Shown: positions 53,340-61,449 of the stretch, piece after piece
How the letters are laid out: each line of letters opens with the position of its first letter
Numbering within the stretch: position 1 is the first letter of the stretch
Source of the DNA: Candidatus Delongbacteria bacterium
GTDB lineage: Bacteria > CAIWAD01
Assembly (NCBI GenBank): GCA_041675285.1
Contig: JBAYTZ010000017.1
Coordinates: 1-64,000 of the forward strand
Length of the DNA: 64,000 bases
Direction: 5' to 3'
The notes under the pieces: model-generated
What the model was told of the DNA's origin: nothing
Databases searched by the model: none
What the model saw: the letters and a program-made list of their open reading frames with translations, nothing else
Program-made: the position numbers and the translations under genes

Positions 53340-53978
53340 ATGCAAGCCCTGACCCGCGACACCCTGGCCACCGCCCTGCGCGAGCTGCCGCGCCTGGATC
53401 CGGCCTTTGAACCCTGGCTGGCCCGGGTGGAGGCCCCCGTGTTGCCGCCACGCCGACCACCCTTCCAGTGTCTGGCGGAGGCCGTGCTCAGCCAGCAGGT
53501 CTCTGGCGCCGCCGCGGAGACCATCTGCCGGCGCACCTTCGCGCTCTGCGCCGATCCGGTCCACCCCGCAGCCGCGGACATCCGCCGCCTGTGTGACACG
53601 GAGGCGGGCCGCCTGACCCTGCGGGGCGCGGGCGTGTCGCCCCAGAAGCTGGGCTATCTGGACGCCCTGGCCCACGCATTCAGCGGCGGACCGCTGGAGA
53701 CCCTGCCCTTCGCCAAGCGGGGCGACGAGGAGATCATCGCGGCGCTGACGGCGGTCAAGGGCATCGGCCGCTGGACGGCGGAGATGTTCCTGATCTTCGG
53801 CCTGCGCCGCCCCGACGTCTTTTCTCCGGGTGATCTGGGCCTGCGCAAGGGGGTGGCGCGCCTGCACGCGCTCGACGACCCCTCACCCGCCGAGTGCGCC
53901 GCCCGCGCCGCGGCTTGGCGGCCCTGGCGCAGCGTGGCCAGCCTGCTGCTCTGGCGCGTGGCGCACTGGAAGGAATGA
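53340..53978 (+). CDS. DNA-3-methyladenine glycosylase II (AlkA-like HhH-GPD)
   Basis: A 212-aa base-excision repair enzyme that removes alkylated purines. The helix-hairpin-helix is AVKGIGRWTAEMFLIF (138-153) and the catalytic Asp is D165 in FSPGDLGLRKG. FQCLAEAVLSQQVSGAAAET is the typical N-terminal GPD segment. There is no iron-sulphur cluster motif. Short relative to E. coli AlkA, as in many bacteria, because the N-terminal TBP-like domain is absent. ATG 53340 has AGGAG at good distance; an earlier TTG was rejected. It lies just downstream of the efflux operon and 18 bp before the ferredoxin-like gene. Confidence 0.9.
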   Translation: MQALTRDTLATALRELPRLDPAFEPWLARVEAPVLPPRRPPFQCLAEAVLSQQVSGAAAETICRRTFALCADPVHPAAADIRRLCDTEAGRLTLRGAGVSPQKLGYLDALAHAFSGGPLETLPFAKRGDEEIIAALTAVKGIGRWTAEMFLIFGLRRPDVFSPGDLGLRKGVARLHALDDPSPAECAARAAAWRPWRSVASLLLWRVAHWKE

Positions 53979-53996
53979 GGCAGGGAGGAGATTCCC

Positions 53997-55277
53997 GTGG
54001 CCCACCACACGCTGAAATCCGGCTACTACAGCCTGGCCGAGCGGCTCAATCGCTTTCCCCAGGGCGCGCCGCCCACGGCTCGGCTCTTCCAGATCCTGCG
54101 CCTGCTGGTCAGCGAGCGCGAGGCCGGGCTGATGGCGCAGCTCCCCATCAAACCCTTCCGCGCGGCCCAGGCCGCCCGCTGCTGGAGACTCCCGCTGGCC
54201 GAGGCCCGCAAGGTGCTGGACGAGCTGGCCGGGCGGGCGATCCTGGTGGACTTCGAGCAGGAAGGCGGCACGCGCTACGCCCTGCCGCCGCCCATGGCGG
54301 GCTTCTTCGAGTTCTCGCTGATGCGCGTGCGCGGGGATCTGGACCAGGCGGCGCTGAGCGAACTCTTCCACCAATACTTGAACGTGGAGGAGGATTTCGT
54401 CCGTGAGTTGTTCACCCGCGGCGAGACCCAGCTGGGGCGCGTGTTCGTCAGCGAACCCGCGCTCTCGGAGGAGAACGCCCTGCACGTGCTGGACTACGAG
54501 CGGGCCAGCGAGGTGATGCGGACGGCCCGCCACCGCGGAGTGGGACTCTGCTACTGCCGGCACAAGATGCAGCACCTGGGCCGCGCCTGCGCCGCGCCCC
54601 TGGACATCTGCATGACCTTCAACTCGGCGGCGGAGTCACTGATCCGCCACGGCCACGCCCGGACGATGGAGGTGGGCGAGGGGCTGGACCTTCTCCAGCA
54701 GGCCCGCGAGCAGGGATTGGTGCAGTTCGGCGAGAACGCCCGGGAGGGCGTGGCCTTTATCTGCAACTGCTGCGGCTGCTGCTGCGAGGCCCTGATCGCC
54801 GCCCGCCGCTTCGCCATCCTCCACCCGGTCCACACCACGAACTTCATCCCCGAGCAGCCCGGCGCGGACTGCACGGGCTGCGGCAAGTGCGTCCAGGCCT
54901 GTCCGGTGGAGTCGCTGGCGCTGGTCTCCGCCAACGATCCGCACCAGCCCAAGCGGCGCCGGGCGAAGCTCGACGAGGAGACCTGCCTGGGCTGTGGCGT
55001 CTGCGTGCGGGCCTGCCCGCAAGGCGCCCTGCGGCTGCGCTCCCGGGAGCGGCGGGTGATCACGCCGCTCAACGGCACCCACCGCGTGGTGCGGATGGCC
55101 ATCGAGCGCGGCACGCTCCAGCACCTGATCTTCGACCAGCGCGTGCTCTGGAGCCACCGCGCTCTGGCCGCCGTGCTGGGCGTGATCCTCAAGCTCCCGC
55201 CCCTCAAACAGGCGCTGGCCAGCGAGCAGCTCAAGTCCCGCTACCTGGAGGCTCTGATCCGTCGCCAGACCTCCTGA
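53997..55277 (+). CDS. 4Fe-4S ferredoxin-domain protein
   Basis: A 426-aa cytoplasmic protein. A winged-helix-like N-terminus (about 25-95) precedes a Cys-containing middle (GLCYCRHK, then CNCCGCCC at 256-263) and two ferredoxin-type motifs CTGCGKCVQACP (292-303) and CLGCGVCVRACP (330-341), each able to hold a 4Fe-4S cluster. Proteins of this build are common in anaerobes and are often annotated only as 4Fe-4S binding proteins; the electron partner is unknown. The start is GTG 53997 with a strong GGGAGGAG site upstream. The N-terminal helix set suggests possible DNA or protein contacts, which is inference. Confidence 0.85.
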   Translation: MAHHTLKSGYYSLAERLNRFPQGAPPTARLFQILRLLVSEREAGLMAQLPIKPFRAAQAARCWRLPLAEARKVLDELAGRAILVDFEQEGGTRYALPPPMAGFFEFSLMRVRGDLDQAALSELFHQYLNVEEDFVRELFTRGETQLGRVFVSEPALSEENALHVLDYERASEVMRTARHRGVGLCYCRHKMQHLGRACAAPLDICMTFNSAAESLIRHGHARTMEVGEGLDLLQQAREQGLVQFGENAREGVAFICNCCGCCCEALIAARRFAILHPVHTTNFIPEQPGADCTGCGKCVQACPVESLALVSANDPHQPKRRRAKLDEETCLGCGVCVRACPQGALRLRSRERRVITPLNGTHRVVRMAIERGTLQHLIFDQRVLWSHRALAAVLGVILKLPPLKQALASEQLKSRYLEALIRRQTS

Positions 55278-55307
55278 GGCGCTGTCCGGGCGGCGGATTG
55301 GAGCCTC

Positions 55308-56231
55308 TCAGATGCCGCCGCCCGCCTGGAAGGAATCTTCAAAGGCCGGCTTGAGAAAGACCCGCCCGCCCGCCGGCACGCTGCGCGTGAGCCAGACGTT
55401 GCCCCCCACCACCGCGCCCTGGCCCAGCGTGATCCGTCCCAGGATGGTCGCGCCGGAGTAGATGACCACGTCGTCCTCCACGATGGGGTGGCGTGGAATG
55501 CCCTTGATGGGCCGGCCCCGCTCGTCCAGCGGGAAGGAGCGCGCCCCCAGGGTGACGCCCTGGTAGAGCTTGACGCGCCGCCCGATGACGCAGGTCTCGC
55601 CGATGACCACGCCCGTGCCGTGGTCGATGAACAGGGCGCTCTCCACCCGGGCGCCCGGATGGATGTCGATGCCCGTGCCGGCGTGGGCCAGCTCGCTGAT
55701 CATCCGCGGCAGCAGCGGAACGGCCAGCCCGTGCAGCGCGTGGGCCAGCCGGTGGTGGGTCAGCGCCAGCAGGCCGGGGTAGGAGCAGATCACCTCGTCG
55801 GCCCCCGTGCAGGCGGGATCCCCGTCCACCGCGGCCTGGACGTCCTCGTAGAGCTGGCGCTGGATCTGCGGCAAGAGCCGGATCACCCCGGCCACCACCG
55901 CGCCGGCCCGCTCGCCGACGTCATTGTCCTCCGGCGGTTCGTGCTGCTGGAAGGCCAGGCAGAGTTCGATCAGGGTCTGCAGCTGGCCGGCGAATTCCTC
56001 CAGGAGGGAGCCCGAGTGGTAGAGCAGGGTCAGCCGGCTGGCCGGCTGGGAACCGTAGTAGCCCGGAAAGAGCAGGGCGCGCAGCGTTTCCACCAGTTCG
56101 TGGACTTCGCCGCGGGAGGGCAGGCGCAGCAGGCGCCCGTGCAGGTGGAACTTCTCCTGCCCCGGCGCGCGGCCGGTCAGGGTCTGCACGATCTCCTGGA
56201 ACTGGCCGGCGGACAGGGCGTCATGCGACAT
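55308..56231 (-). CDS. cysE: Serine O-acetyltransferase
   Basis: A 307-aa enzyme making O-acetylserine from serine and acetyl-CoA, the substrate of CysK. The N-terminal helical domain (1-165) is followed by a left-handed beta-helix of hexapeptide repeats with HAGTGIDIHPGARVESALFI, DHGTGVVIGETCVIG (catalytic His) and GGNVWLTRSVPAG. Length fits the longer SAT forms. ATG 56231 lies inside the end of cysK (11-bp overlap) with GGAGGG upstream, so the two are co-translated. The order cysK-cysE on one transcript under the upstream attenuator keeps the pathway together. Confidence 0.93.
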   Translation of the reverse strand: MSHDALSAGQFQEIVQTLTGRAPGQEKFHLHGRLLRLPSRGEVHELVETLRALLFPGYYGSQPASRLTLLYHSGSLLEEFAGQLQTLIELCLAFQQHEPPEDNDVGERAGAVVAGVIRLLPQIQRQLYEDVQAAVDGDPACTGADEVICSYPGLLALTHHRLAHALHGLAVPLLPRMISELAHAGTGIDIHPGARVESALFIDHGTGVVIGETCVIGRRVKLYQGVTLGARSFPLDERGRPIKGIPRHPIVEDDVVIYSGATILGRITLGQGAVVGGNVWLTRSVPAGGRVFLKPAFEDSFQAGGGI

Positions 56232-57174
56232 GGTCACCCTCCACCGACAGGTCGTCGAAGAGCCAGGTGCTGAGGTAGCGCTCGCCCGAATCGGGGATGA
56301 TGGCCACGATCTGCTTGCCCGCATTCTCCTCCCGGCCCGCCACCTGCAGGGCCGCCCAGAGCGCGGCGCCCGAGGAGATGCCCATCAGCAGGCCTTCCTG
56401 CAGGGCGGCCTCGCGGGCCATGCGCCCGGCTTCCGCGTGGTCCACCTGGATCAGCTCGTCGATGAGCTCCGTGCGCAGGATGGAGGGCACAAAGCCCGCG
56501 CCGATGCCCTGGATCTTGTGCGGACCCGGCGCGCCGCCTGAGAGCACGGGGGAATCCACGGGCTCGACGCCCACCGCCCGGAAGGCCGGCTTGCGCTCCT
56601 TGCAGTACTGGGCCACGCCGGTCAGCGTGCCGCCGGTGCCCACGCCGGCGACGAGGATGTCCACCCGGCCCGCCGTGTCCCGCCACAGTTCCGGACCGGT
56701 GGTCTGGTAGTGGATGGCCGGATTGGCGGGATTGGCGAACTGCTGCAGCAGCAGGAAGTGCGGATGCGACTCCGCCAGTTCCTGCGCCTTGGCGATGGCG
56801 CCCTTCATGCCCTCCTTGCCCGGGGTCAGCACCAGGGTGGCGCCGAAGATCTTCAGCAGCTTGCGGCGTTCCAGGCTCATGGTGTCCGGCATCACCAGGA
56901 TCAGTTTGTAACCGCGGGCGGCCGCGATGAAGGCCATGGCGATGCCCGTGTTGCCGCTGGTGGGCTCGATGAGCACGGTGTCGGCGTGGATCAGCCCGCG
57001 CTCCTCGGCGTCGCGGATCAGGCCCAGGCCCAGCCGGTCCTTGACGCTGGCCAACGGGTTCTGCGATTCCAGCTTGACCAGCACGTCCGCGCGCAGACCG
57101 GCGGTCAGGCGCTTCAGGCGCAGCAGCGGCGTGTTGCCGATGAGCTCCGTGATCGACTCGGCGATGCGTTCCAT
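56221..57174 (-). CDS. cysK: Cysteine synthase, O-acetylserine sulfhydrylase
   Basis: A 317-aa PLP enzyme that makes cysteine from O-acetylserine and sulfide. The PLP lysine is K45 in LASVKDRLG, PTSGNTG (71-77) is the substrate loop, and GTGGTLTG binds the PLP phosphate. The usual PGGS before the lysine is replaced by PLAS, which occurs in some family members. Length and motif order match CysK/CysM. ATG 57174 follows AAGGACCGAGGA. The 5' leader contains a Cys-rich peptide ORF and a terminator (57219-57351), suggesting regulation by cysteine supply. Confidence 0.95.
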   Translation of the reverse strand: MERIAESITELIGNTPLLRLKRLTAGLRADVLVKLESQNPLASVKDRLGLGLIRDAEERGLIHADTVLIEPTSGNTGIAMAFIAAARGYKLILVMPDTMSLERRKLLKIFGATLVLTPGKEGMKGAIAKAQELAESHPHFLLLQQFANPANPAIHYQTTGPELWRDTAGRVDILVAGVGTGGTLTGVAQYCKERKPAFRAVGVEPVDSPVLSGGAPGPHKIQGIGAGFVPSILRTELIDELIQVDHAEAGRMAREAALQEGLLMGISSGAALWAALQVAGREENAGKQIVAIIPDSGERYLSTWLFDDLSVEGDHVA

Positions 57175-57218
57175 TCCTCGGTCCTTTCAGTTGGGCGCCC
57201 CGGTGGGGCGCAAAAAGC

Positions 57219-57351
57219 AAAAAACCCGCCGGTGGGCGGGTGGGATCAACCTGACAAGCCGGACGCCTCAACCCGCTGCGCGACTCCCACAGAACGGACA
57301 ACAACAGGGCGTGCTGCTGGTCATTCGGTTGATGGTGGGTTGCCGATACAT
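57219..57351 (-). promoter_or_regulatory. Candidate cysteine transcription attenuator
   Basis: Reading the minus strand toward cysK, four regions can pair in the classic alternation. Region 1 CAACCC (57337-57342) pairs with region 2 GGGTTG (57269-57274). Region 2 GCGGGT (57271-57276) pairs with region 3 ACCCGC (57236-57241). Region 3 CCCGCC pairs with region 4 GGCGGG (57225-57240) to make a terminator with six U (57219-57224). Region 2 coincides with the last codons and stop of the leader peptide. A ribosome stalled at the Cys codons would free region 2 to block the terminator. A possible promoter TTGACC-N17-TAGGTT lies at 57429-57457. The upstream gene has its own terminator. Confidence 0.65.
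57268..57351 (-). CDS. Cys-rich leader peptide of cysK-cysE
   Basis: A 27-codon ORF in the cysK leader, beginning MYRQPTINRM and containing TPCCCPFCGSR, so four Cys codons (TGT TGT TGT CCG TTC TGT) lie 15-33 bases before the stop TGA at 57268. The ribosome site is weak (TGGAA). An internal ATG at 57324 would give an 18-aa version with the same Cys run. The role proposed is sensing of Cys-tRNA through ribosome stalling, as in amino-acid biosynthetic attenuators. Cys-rich leader peptides ahead of sulfur genes are known in mycobacteria, but this genome is not of that kind. Confidence 0.6.
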   Translation of the reverse strand: MYRQPTINRMTSSTPCCCPFCGSRAAG

Positions 57352-57515
57352 GACTGCTGTTCCAGTTGATGAATTGGGCGCACGGGAGACATGGGCCCGG
57401 CACGTGGCCGGCCCTTGAGACTCAGGCCAACCTAGGTTCTTATCTCGGACTGGTCAAGTTCGAATTCGCCGGCGCGGCAGAATCCTTGGGATGGGGCGCC
57501 GCACGGGCCGAACAT

Positions 57516-57546
57516 GAAACGGCCGGGATTCGGGGAACCCCGGCCG
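57516..57546 (-). terminator. Terminator after the 149-aa gene
   Basis: Stem cggccggg/cccggccg (57520-57527, 57539-57546) is followed on the minus strand by TTTC. It separates the 149-aa gene from the cysK leader. Confidence 0.7.
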
Positions 57547-57570
57547 CGGCGGTCTGCTGGGACGAAGGCG

Positions 57571-58020
57571 CTATTTGCCGCCCTTGATGGCGTCATAGTT
57601 GGCCACGAACCAGGCAAAATCCTTGCCCTTGCCGTAGAGACGCTCCACGGTCTGATTCAGGCTCACCTCGTCGGCGCTCATGCGACGCACCAGGGCCATG
57701 CGGGCCTTGTTCTCCGTGTTCCAGGGCTTGCGACCCTCGCCACGGGGAGCCGTCTGCTTCAGGGTGGCGCGGGGCTTGCGCCAGCTGCGCTCCTTGCCGT
57801 CCTTGGTCTTCTCTTTGAGCTTCGCCGTGGACTTCCAATCCTGGTCCATGAAGGCGGCCAAACGCCAGAACAGGATGGCGTCCTTCTTGTTGTAGGTAAT
57901 GGTGTCAGAAGTCTTCTGGTAGACAACTCCTCCAATTTCTTCCAGGCGGAAGGAAGAGATGTTATCCAGAATGACTTGACAGGCGGCGAACAGCTGCTCT
58001 TTGGCGTCCTTGGTGTTCAT
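57571..58020 (-). CDS. Uncharacterised 149-aa protein
   Basis: I do not recognise this protein. It is small, soluble and basic in the middle (STAKLKEKTKDGKERSWRKP), with no signal peptide or membrane segment. The N-terminal third is helical (KEQLFAACQVILDNISSFRL), followed by GGVVYQKTSDTITYNKKDAI, and it ends WFVANYDAIKGGK. ATG 58020 has AGGAGAG five bases upstream; the longer frame has no support. Less biased codon use and several AAG/AAA codons make it stand out slightly from its neighbours. It is monocistronic with its own terminator. A real gene is likely from the clean ribosome site and terminator. Confidence 0.75.
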   Translation of the reverse strand: MNTKDAKEQLFAACQVILDNISSFRLEEIGGVVYQKTSDTITYNKKDAILFWRLAAFMDQDWKSTAKLKEKTKDGKERSWRKPRATLKQTAPRGEGRKPWNTENKARMALVRRMSADEVSLNQTVERLYGKGKDFAWFVANYDAIKGGK

Positions 58021-58446
58021 GCTACTCTCCTGGTGATGTTCTGATTGATGGACTATTTCAGCGTTTCCTTGGGCCTTAAGATGGCAATGGAGCCGGGGTA
58101 GAACAAGTGGGTTAGCGAGATTTCTCGGGCTAAGACGGGCAGATCTATGGCAAAGCCCGCTTCCCTCAACAAACAAAACGCGGATCCAGCCTCCCGGCAG
58201 GAGTAATCACAAAAAGTCGCCCTATTGTTCCCTATTCATTCTGAATGGGATAAGCCGCTTCCCCGTGCCCAACTTCCACTTCGCGGCGGGCCGCACACGG
58301 GGGACTGCCAAACCACTTGTGGCCATTTCGTGCAGGCTCGCCGACCACTGTTTAGTCCGCTTGACAGACTGCCGCGGATTGTTCATGCTGGGGCAGCAGC
58401 GGTTGTGAATTCCGCGCCTTCCCGTTACCGGACCCAAGGAGCCGCC
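58021..58446. other. Divergent intergenic region, no gene seen
   Basis: About 425 bp between divergent genes. It contains a small imperfect inverted repeat ccctattca/tgaatggg near 58224-58243 and otherwise nothing I can assign. Frames starting at 58225 lack a ribosome site and are treated as leader of the nuclease gene. Confidence 0.5.
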
Positions 58447-59190
58447 ATGTTGCGCATCGCCTGGATCGTCCTGCTGGTGCTGGCCTGCCGCGTGCAGCCC
58501 GCGGATCACCTGCGCCAGGGCCTGCCCTCCCGGGAGGACGTCCTGCTGGAGTACAAGGGCTTCGCGCTGGGCTACCGCGAGCGCGACGAGCAGGCCGCCT
58601 GGGTCAGCTACTGCCTGACGAAGGCCGAGCTGCGGGCCGCCAAGACCAAGCGCAGCGAGGACTTCCGCCGCGACCTCGCCGTGCCCACGGGCTCGGCCAC
58701 ACTGGAGGATTACAAGGGCAGCGGCTACGACCGCGGGCACCTGGCTCCGGCGGCGGACATGGCCTTTCACGCCCAGGCCATGTCCGAGTCCTTCCTGCTG
58801 TCCAACATGAGTCCCCAGCACAAGTCCTTCAACCGGGGCGTCTGGAGCAAGCTGGAGGAGCAGGTGCGGGAATTCGCCCGGCAGCGCGGCAGAGTCTGGG
58901 TGGTGACCGGCCCGGTGTTGGACCAGCCCTTGGAGCACGTGGGACCCAGCCAGGTCAGCGTGCCCCGGGCCTACTACAAAGTGCTCTACGCGCCCAAACC
59001 CCGGCCGGCCATGCTGGGCTTCCTGCTCCCCAACGCGGCCTCCAGCGTGCCACTGCAGCACTTCGTGGTGAGCGTGGATTCCGTGGAAGCGCTCACCGGG
59101 CTGGACTTCTTCGCCAAATTGCCCGACGCCCAGGAGCGCCGGCTGGAAGCGTCCCGCCGTCCGTTGGACTGGCAGTTGCCCGCGGAGTGA
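58447..59190 (+). CDS. Secreted DNA/RNA non-specific endonuclease (NucA/Serratia type)
   Basis: A 247-aa secreted nuclease that cuts DNA and RNA. Signal peptide (LRIAWIVLLVLACRVQPA), catalytic DRGHLAPAAD with H98, metal-ligand Asn in SPQHKSFNRGVWSKLE (N129), and the family's terminal strands with RAYYKVLY. ATG 58447 has AAGGAG upstream and directly precedes the signal peptide. Expected outside the cytoplasm, for nutrient scavenging from extracellular DNA. No inhibitor gene is adjacent. Confidence 0.93.
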   Translation: MLRIAWIVLLVLACRVQPADHLRQGLPSREDVLLEYKGFALGYRERDEQAAWVSYCLTKAELRAAKTKRSEDFRRDLAVPTGSATLEDYKGSGYDRGHLAPAADMAFHAQAMSESFLLSNMSPQHKSFNRGVWSKLEEQVREFARQRGRVWVVTGPVLDQPLEHVGPSQVSVPRAYYKVLYAPKPRPAMLGFLLPNAASSVPLQHFVVSVDSVEALTGLDFFAKLPDAQERRLEASRRPLDWQLPAE

Positions 59191-59277
59191 CCGCCCAGGT
59201 TCGGTCCAAGCCTCCGGGCGGACTGCCGCAGGGGCGAAAAGGCGTTGCAGACCCGGACAAAATTCCGTTCGCCAAAC

Positions 59278-59296
59278 TTGTTAAGAATCCTAACAA
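59278..59296. promoter_or_regulatory. TTGTTA/TAACAA inverted repeat
   Basis: TTGTTAAGAATCCTAACAA is an inverted repeat of six bases with a seven-base spacer in an AT-rich patch between the nuclease and chemoreceptor genes. It may be an operator or part of a promoter; the regulator is unknown. Confidence 0.35.
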
Positions 59297-59418
59297 ATCT
59301 CACTGACCGGAACACTCCTCAAACATTTTTTACTGAACCTGGTTCTTTTTGACGCCAGCGGGTCAAGTCGTGGGGCTTTGGATGCGATATGTGCTTCCAG
59401 CAACTAGGAGACCCCCCC

Positions 59419-61110
59419 ATGTCCCGCATGATTGACAAGCCGATCCATCTGCAGCTGCGGATGCTGACCTTCATTGCAGCCGTGGCCTTGGTGGTCGTGG
59501 TCCTGACCGGCGCGCTGCGCGCCCGGTCGGATGCGCACAAGGCCTACGTCCGCGAGACCGAACACATCGTCGAGGCCGGCACGGGCATCGTGAAGAACTT
59601 CATCGACCATGCCGCCGCCGGCGAGATGACCCTCGAGGAAGCCCAGAAGGCCGCGCTGGAAGCACTGGATGGCGTGCGCTACGGAGAGGGCGACTACCTC
59701 TACGTGACGGACAAAGACAACATCTGCCTGATGCATCCGGTGAAGGCCGCGCTGATCGGCACCAAGATGAACGACCTGAAGGACCACGCCGGCATCTTCC
59801 ACGTGCGGCAGATGCACGCCGAAGCCATGGCCAAGGGTTCCTGTTCGCTGGTCTACCAATGGCCGCGGCCGGGCAGCGAGGTCCCCGCACCCAAGCTGGG
59901 AGTGGGCACGCGAGTCCCGGGCTGGGACTGGGTGGTCTTTGGCGGCTTGTACGTGGACGAGGTGAACAAGGCCTTCTGGCGCTACCTGATCTTCGCCGGC
60001 ATCCTGCTGGCGATCATCCTGACCGTGCTGCTGTTCACGGCCCAGTGGATCTCCCGCAGCATCACCGCGCCCTTGACGGACACGACGGACGCCATGACCC
60101 GGGTGGCGGAAGGCAAGCTGGACACGGAGATCCAGCACACCCAGCGCCCGAATGAAGTGGGGCACCTGGCCCGCGCCCTGGAAGTGTTCCGGGCCAACGC
60201 CCGGGAGAACGAGAAGCTCAAGGCCGCCCAGGAAGAGCTGCGCAAGCAGGCTGAGTTGGAGCGGCGCAAGGCCATGCTCGAACTGGCCAACAACTTTGAG
60301 GCCCGGGTGAAGGACGTGGTCGCGGCGGTGGCCGGCGCCGCCGAGCAACTGCTGCAGTCCTCGGCCAGCATGAGCGCCACGGCCGAGGAGACCAGCATGC
60401 AGGCCAACACCGTGGCCGCCGCCGCGGAACAGGCCGCCACCAACATGCAGACCGTGGCCGCCGCCACCGAGGAGCTCAACGCCACCTCCGCCGAGATCGG
60501 CATGCAGGTGGGCCAGGCCACGCAAGTGTCCGAATCCGCCGTGCGCGAGGCCCAGGAGGCCGCCGGACAGGTGGAGAAGCTCACCACCGTGGCCCAGCAG
60601 ATCGGCGACGTGGTGGAACTGATCAACAGCATCGCGGCCCAGACCAACCTGCTGGCGCTGAACGCCACCATCGAAGCGGCGCGCGCCGGCGAGCACGGCA
60701 AGGGTTTCGCCGTGGTGGCCTCGGAGGTCAAGACCCTGGCCAACCAGACGGCCAACGCCACGGAGAACATCGGACACCAGATCACGGGCGTGCAGGAGGC
60801 GGCCCGCACGGCGGCCCAGACCATCCTGCGGATCCGCGAGACCATCGCGCGAATCAGCGAGAACAGCACCACCATCGCCGCCGCCGTGGAAGAGCAGAAC
60901 GCCACCACGCGCGAGATCTCGGGCAACGTGCAACAGGCCGCCTCGGGCGCACGGGAAGTCACGGTGAACATCGCCGGCGTGAGCAGCGCGGCCCTGACCA
61001 CCGGGCAGGTCTCCTCCGAGGTCAACTCCGCGGCCGGCGAGCTCTCGCGCCAGGCCCAGCTCATGCGGCAGGAACTGGAGCGCTTCCTGGCCGAGATCCG
61101 CTCCGCTTAG
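59419..61110 (+). CDS. Methyl-accepting chemotaxis protein, single-Cache type
   Basis: A 563-aa chemoreceptor. TM1 (about 13-34), periplasmic sensor (about 35-180) with GEGDYLYVTDKDNICLMHP and GTKMNDLKDHAGIF, the sCache_2 pattern that often binds small carboxylates, TM2 (LIFAGILLAIILTVLLF, about 190-206), HAMP domain, and a cytoplasmic coiled coil with the conserved CheA/CheW tip SIAAQTNLLALNATIEAARA. No C-terminal CheR-docking pentapeptide is seen. ATG 59419 follows AGGAG. A weak sigma-54-like TGGGGCTTTGGATGC (59371-59385) or sigma-28-like TCAAGTCG...GCGATAT (59363-59390) could be the promoter. It implies the cell is motile or chemotactic. Confidence 0.93.
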   Translation: MSRMIDKPIHLQLRMLTFIAAVALVVVVLTGALRARSDAHKAYVRETEHIVEAGTGIVKNFIDHAAAGEMTLEEAQKAALEALDGVRYGEGDYLYVTDKDNICLMHPVKAALIGTKMNDLKDHAGIFHVRQMHAEAMAKGSCSLVYQWPRPGSEVPAPKLGVGTRVPGWDWVVFGGLYVDEVNKAFWRYLIFAGILLAIILTVLLFTAQWISRSITAPLTDTTDAMTRVAEGKLDTEIQHTQRPNEVGHLARALEVFRANARENEKLKAAQEELRKQAELERRKAMLELANNFEARVKDVVAAVAGAAEQLLQSSASMSATAEETSMQANTVAAAAEQAATNMQTVAAATEELNATSAEIGMQVGQATQVSESAVREAQEAAGQVEKLTTVAQQIGDVVELINSIAAQTNLLALNATIEAARAGEHGKGFAVVASEVKTLANQTANATENIGHQITGVQEAARTAAQTILRIRETIARISENSTTIAAAVEEQNATTREISGNVQQAASGAREVTVNIAGVSSAALTTGQVSSEVNSAAGELSRQAQLMRQELERFLAEIRSA

Positions 61111-61128
61111 GCGGCTGTTTCAAGTTTG

Positions 61129-61240
61129 GACACGAAGCTGCGCGAAGAGCACGAAGACAATTGAAGGGAGGGGTTCTGTCCCCTCCCTTCTTTCATTCCA
61201 GCCCTCCCCGCTCTTCGTGCTCCTTCGTGGGCTTCGTGTC
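61129..61240. repeat. Nested palindrome with CACGAAG arms, second element
   Basis: Outer arms gacacgaagc (61129-61138)/gcttcgtgtc (61231-61240) are exact inverted copies. Inner arms gagcacgaag (61147-61156)/cttcgtgctc (61213-61222) also match. The core is an 11-bp hairpin gaagggagggg/cccctcccttc (61163-61173, 61180-61190) that could also terminate the chemoreceptor transcript. Same design as 5314-5520. Confidence 0.75.
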
Positions 61241-61351
61241 TGCTTGGGTGTCTGCCGTTTGCCCGCCCGATCCTGGACATCCGTTGTGCCCGTTCCGGCC
61301 CTGCCGGACTGTCCGCCGCTTAACAATGGTGTCGGACAAGCCCATCCCAAC

Positions 61352-61367
61352 TGGCCCAAGCCTTGCA
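61352..61367 (+). promoter_or_regulatory. Sigma-54 type promoter
   Basis: TGGCCCAAGCCTTGCA has GG-N10-GC spacing with -24 TGGCCC and -12 TTGCA. It lies 83 bp before the ATG of the CTD-bearing gene. Confidence 0.7.
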
Positions 61368-61449
61368 CTTCCAGTCCCGGTGTCAACCCAATCAAGCCAT
61401 CAGCAGCGTTCAGGATCCTGCGGGATTCCAGATCCAGGAAGGGGAACTC

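Noticed and set aside
57175..57480. SAM-I riboswitch or T-box in the cysK leader
   Set aside because: Looked for the conserved cores of both; they are absent. Only the short GGCAACC-like phrase resembles a SAM-I box. The peptide attenuator explains the terminator better.
59363..59390. Firm sigma-54 or sigma-28 promoter for the chemoreceptor
   Set aside because: Both readings are weak (TGGGGC/ATGC and TCAAGTCG/GCGATAT), so neither is listed as a feature.
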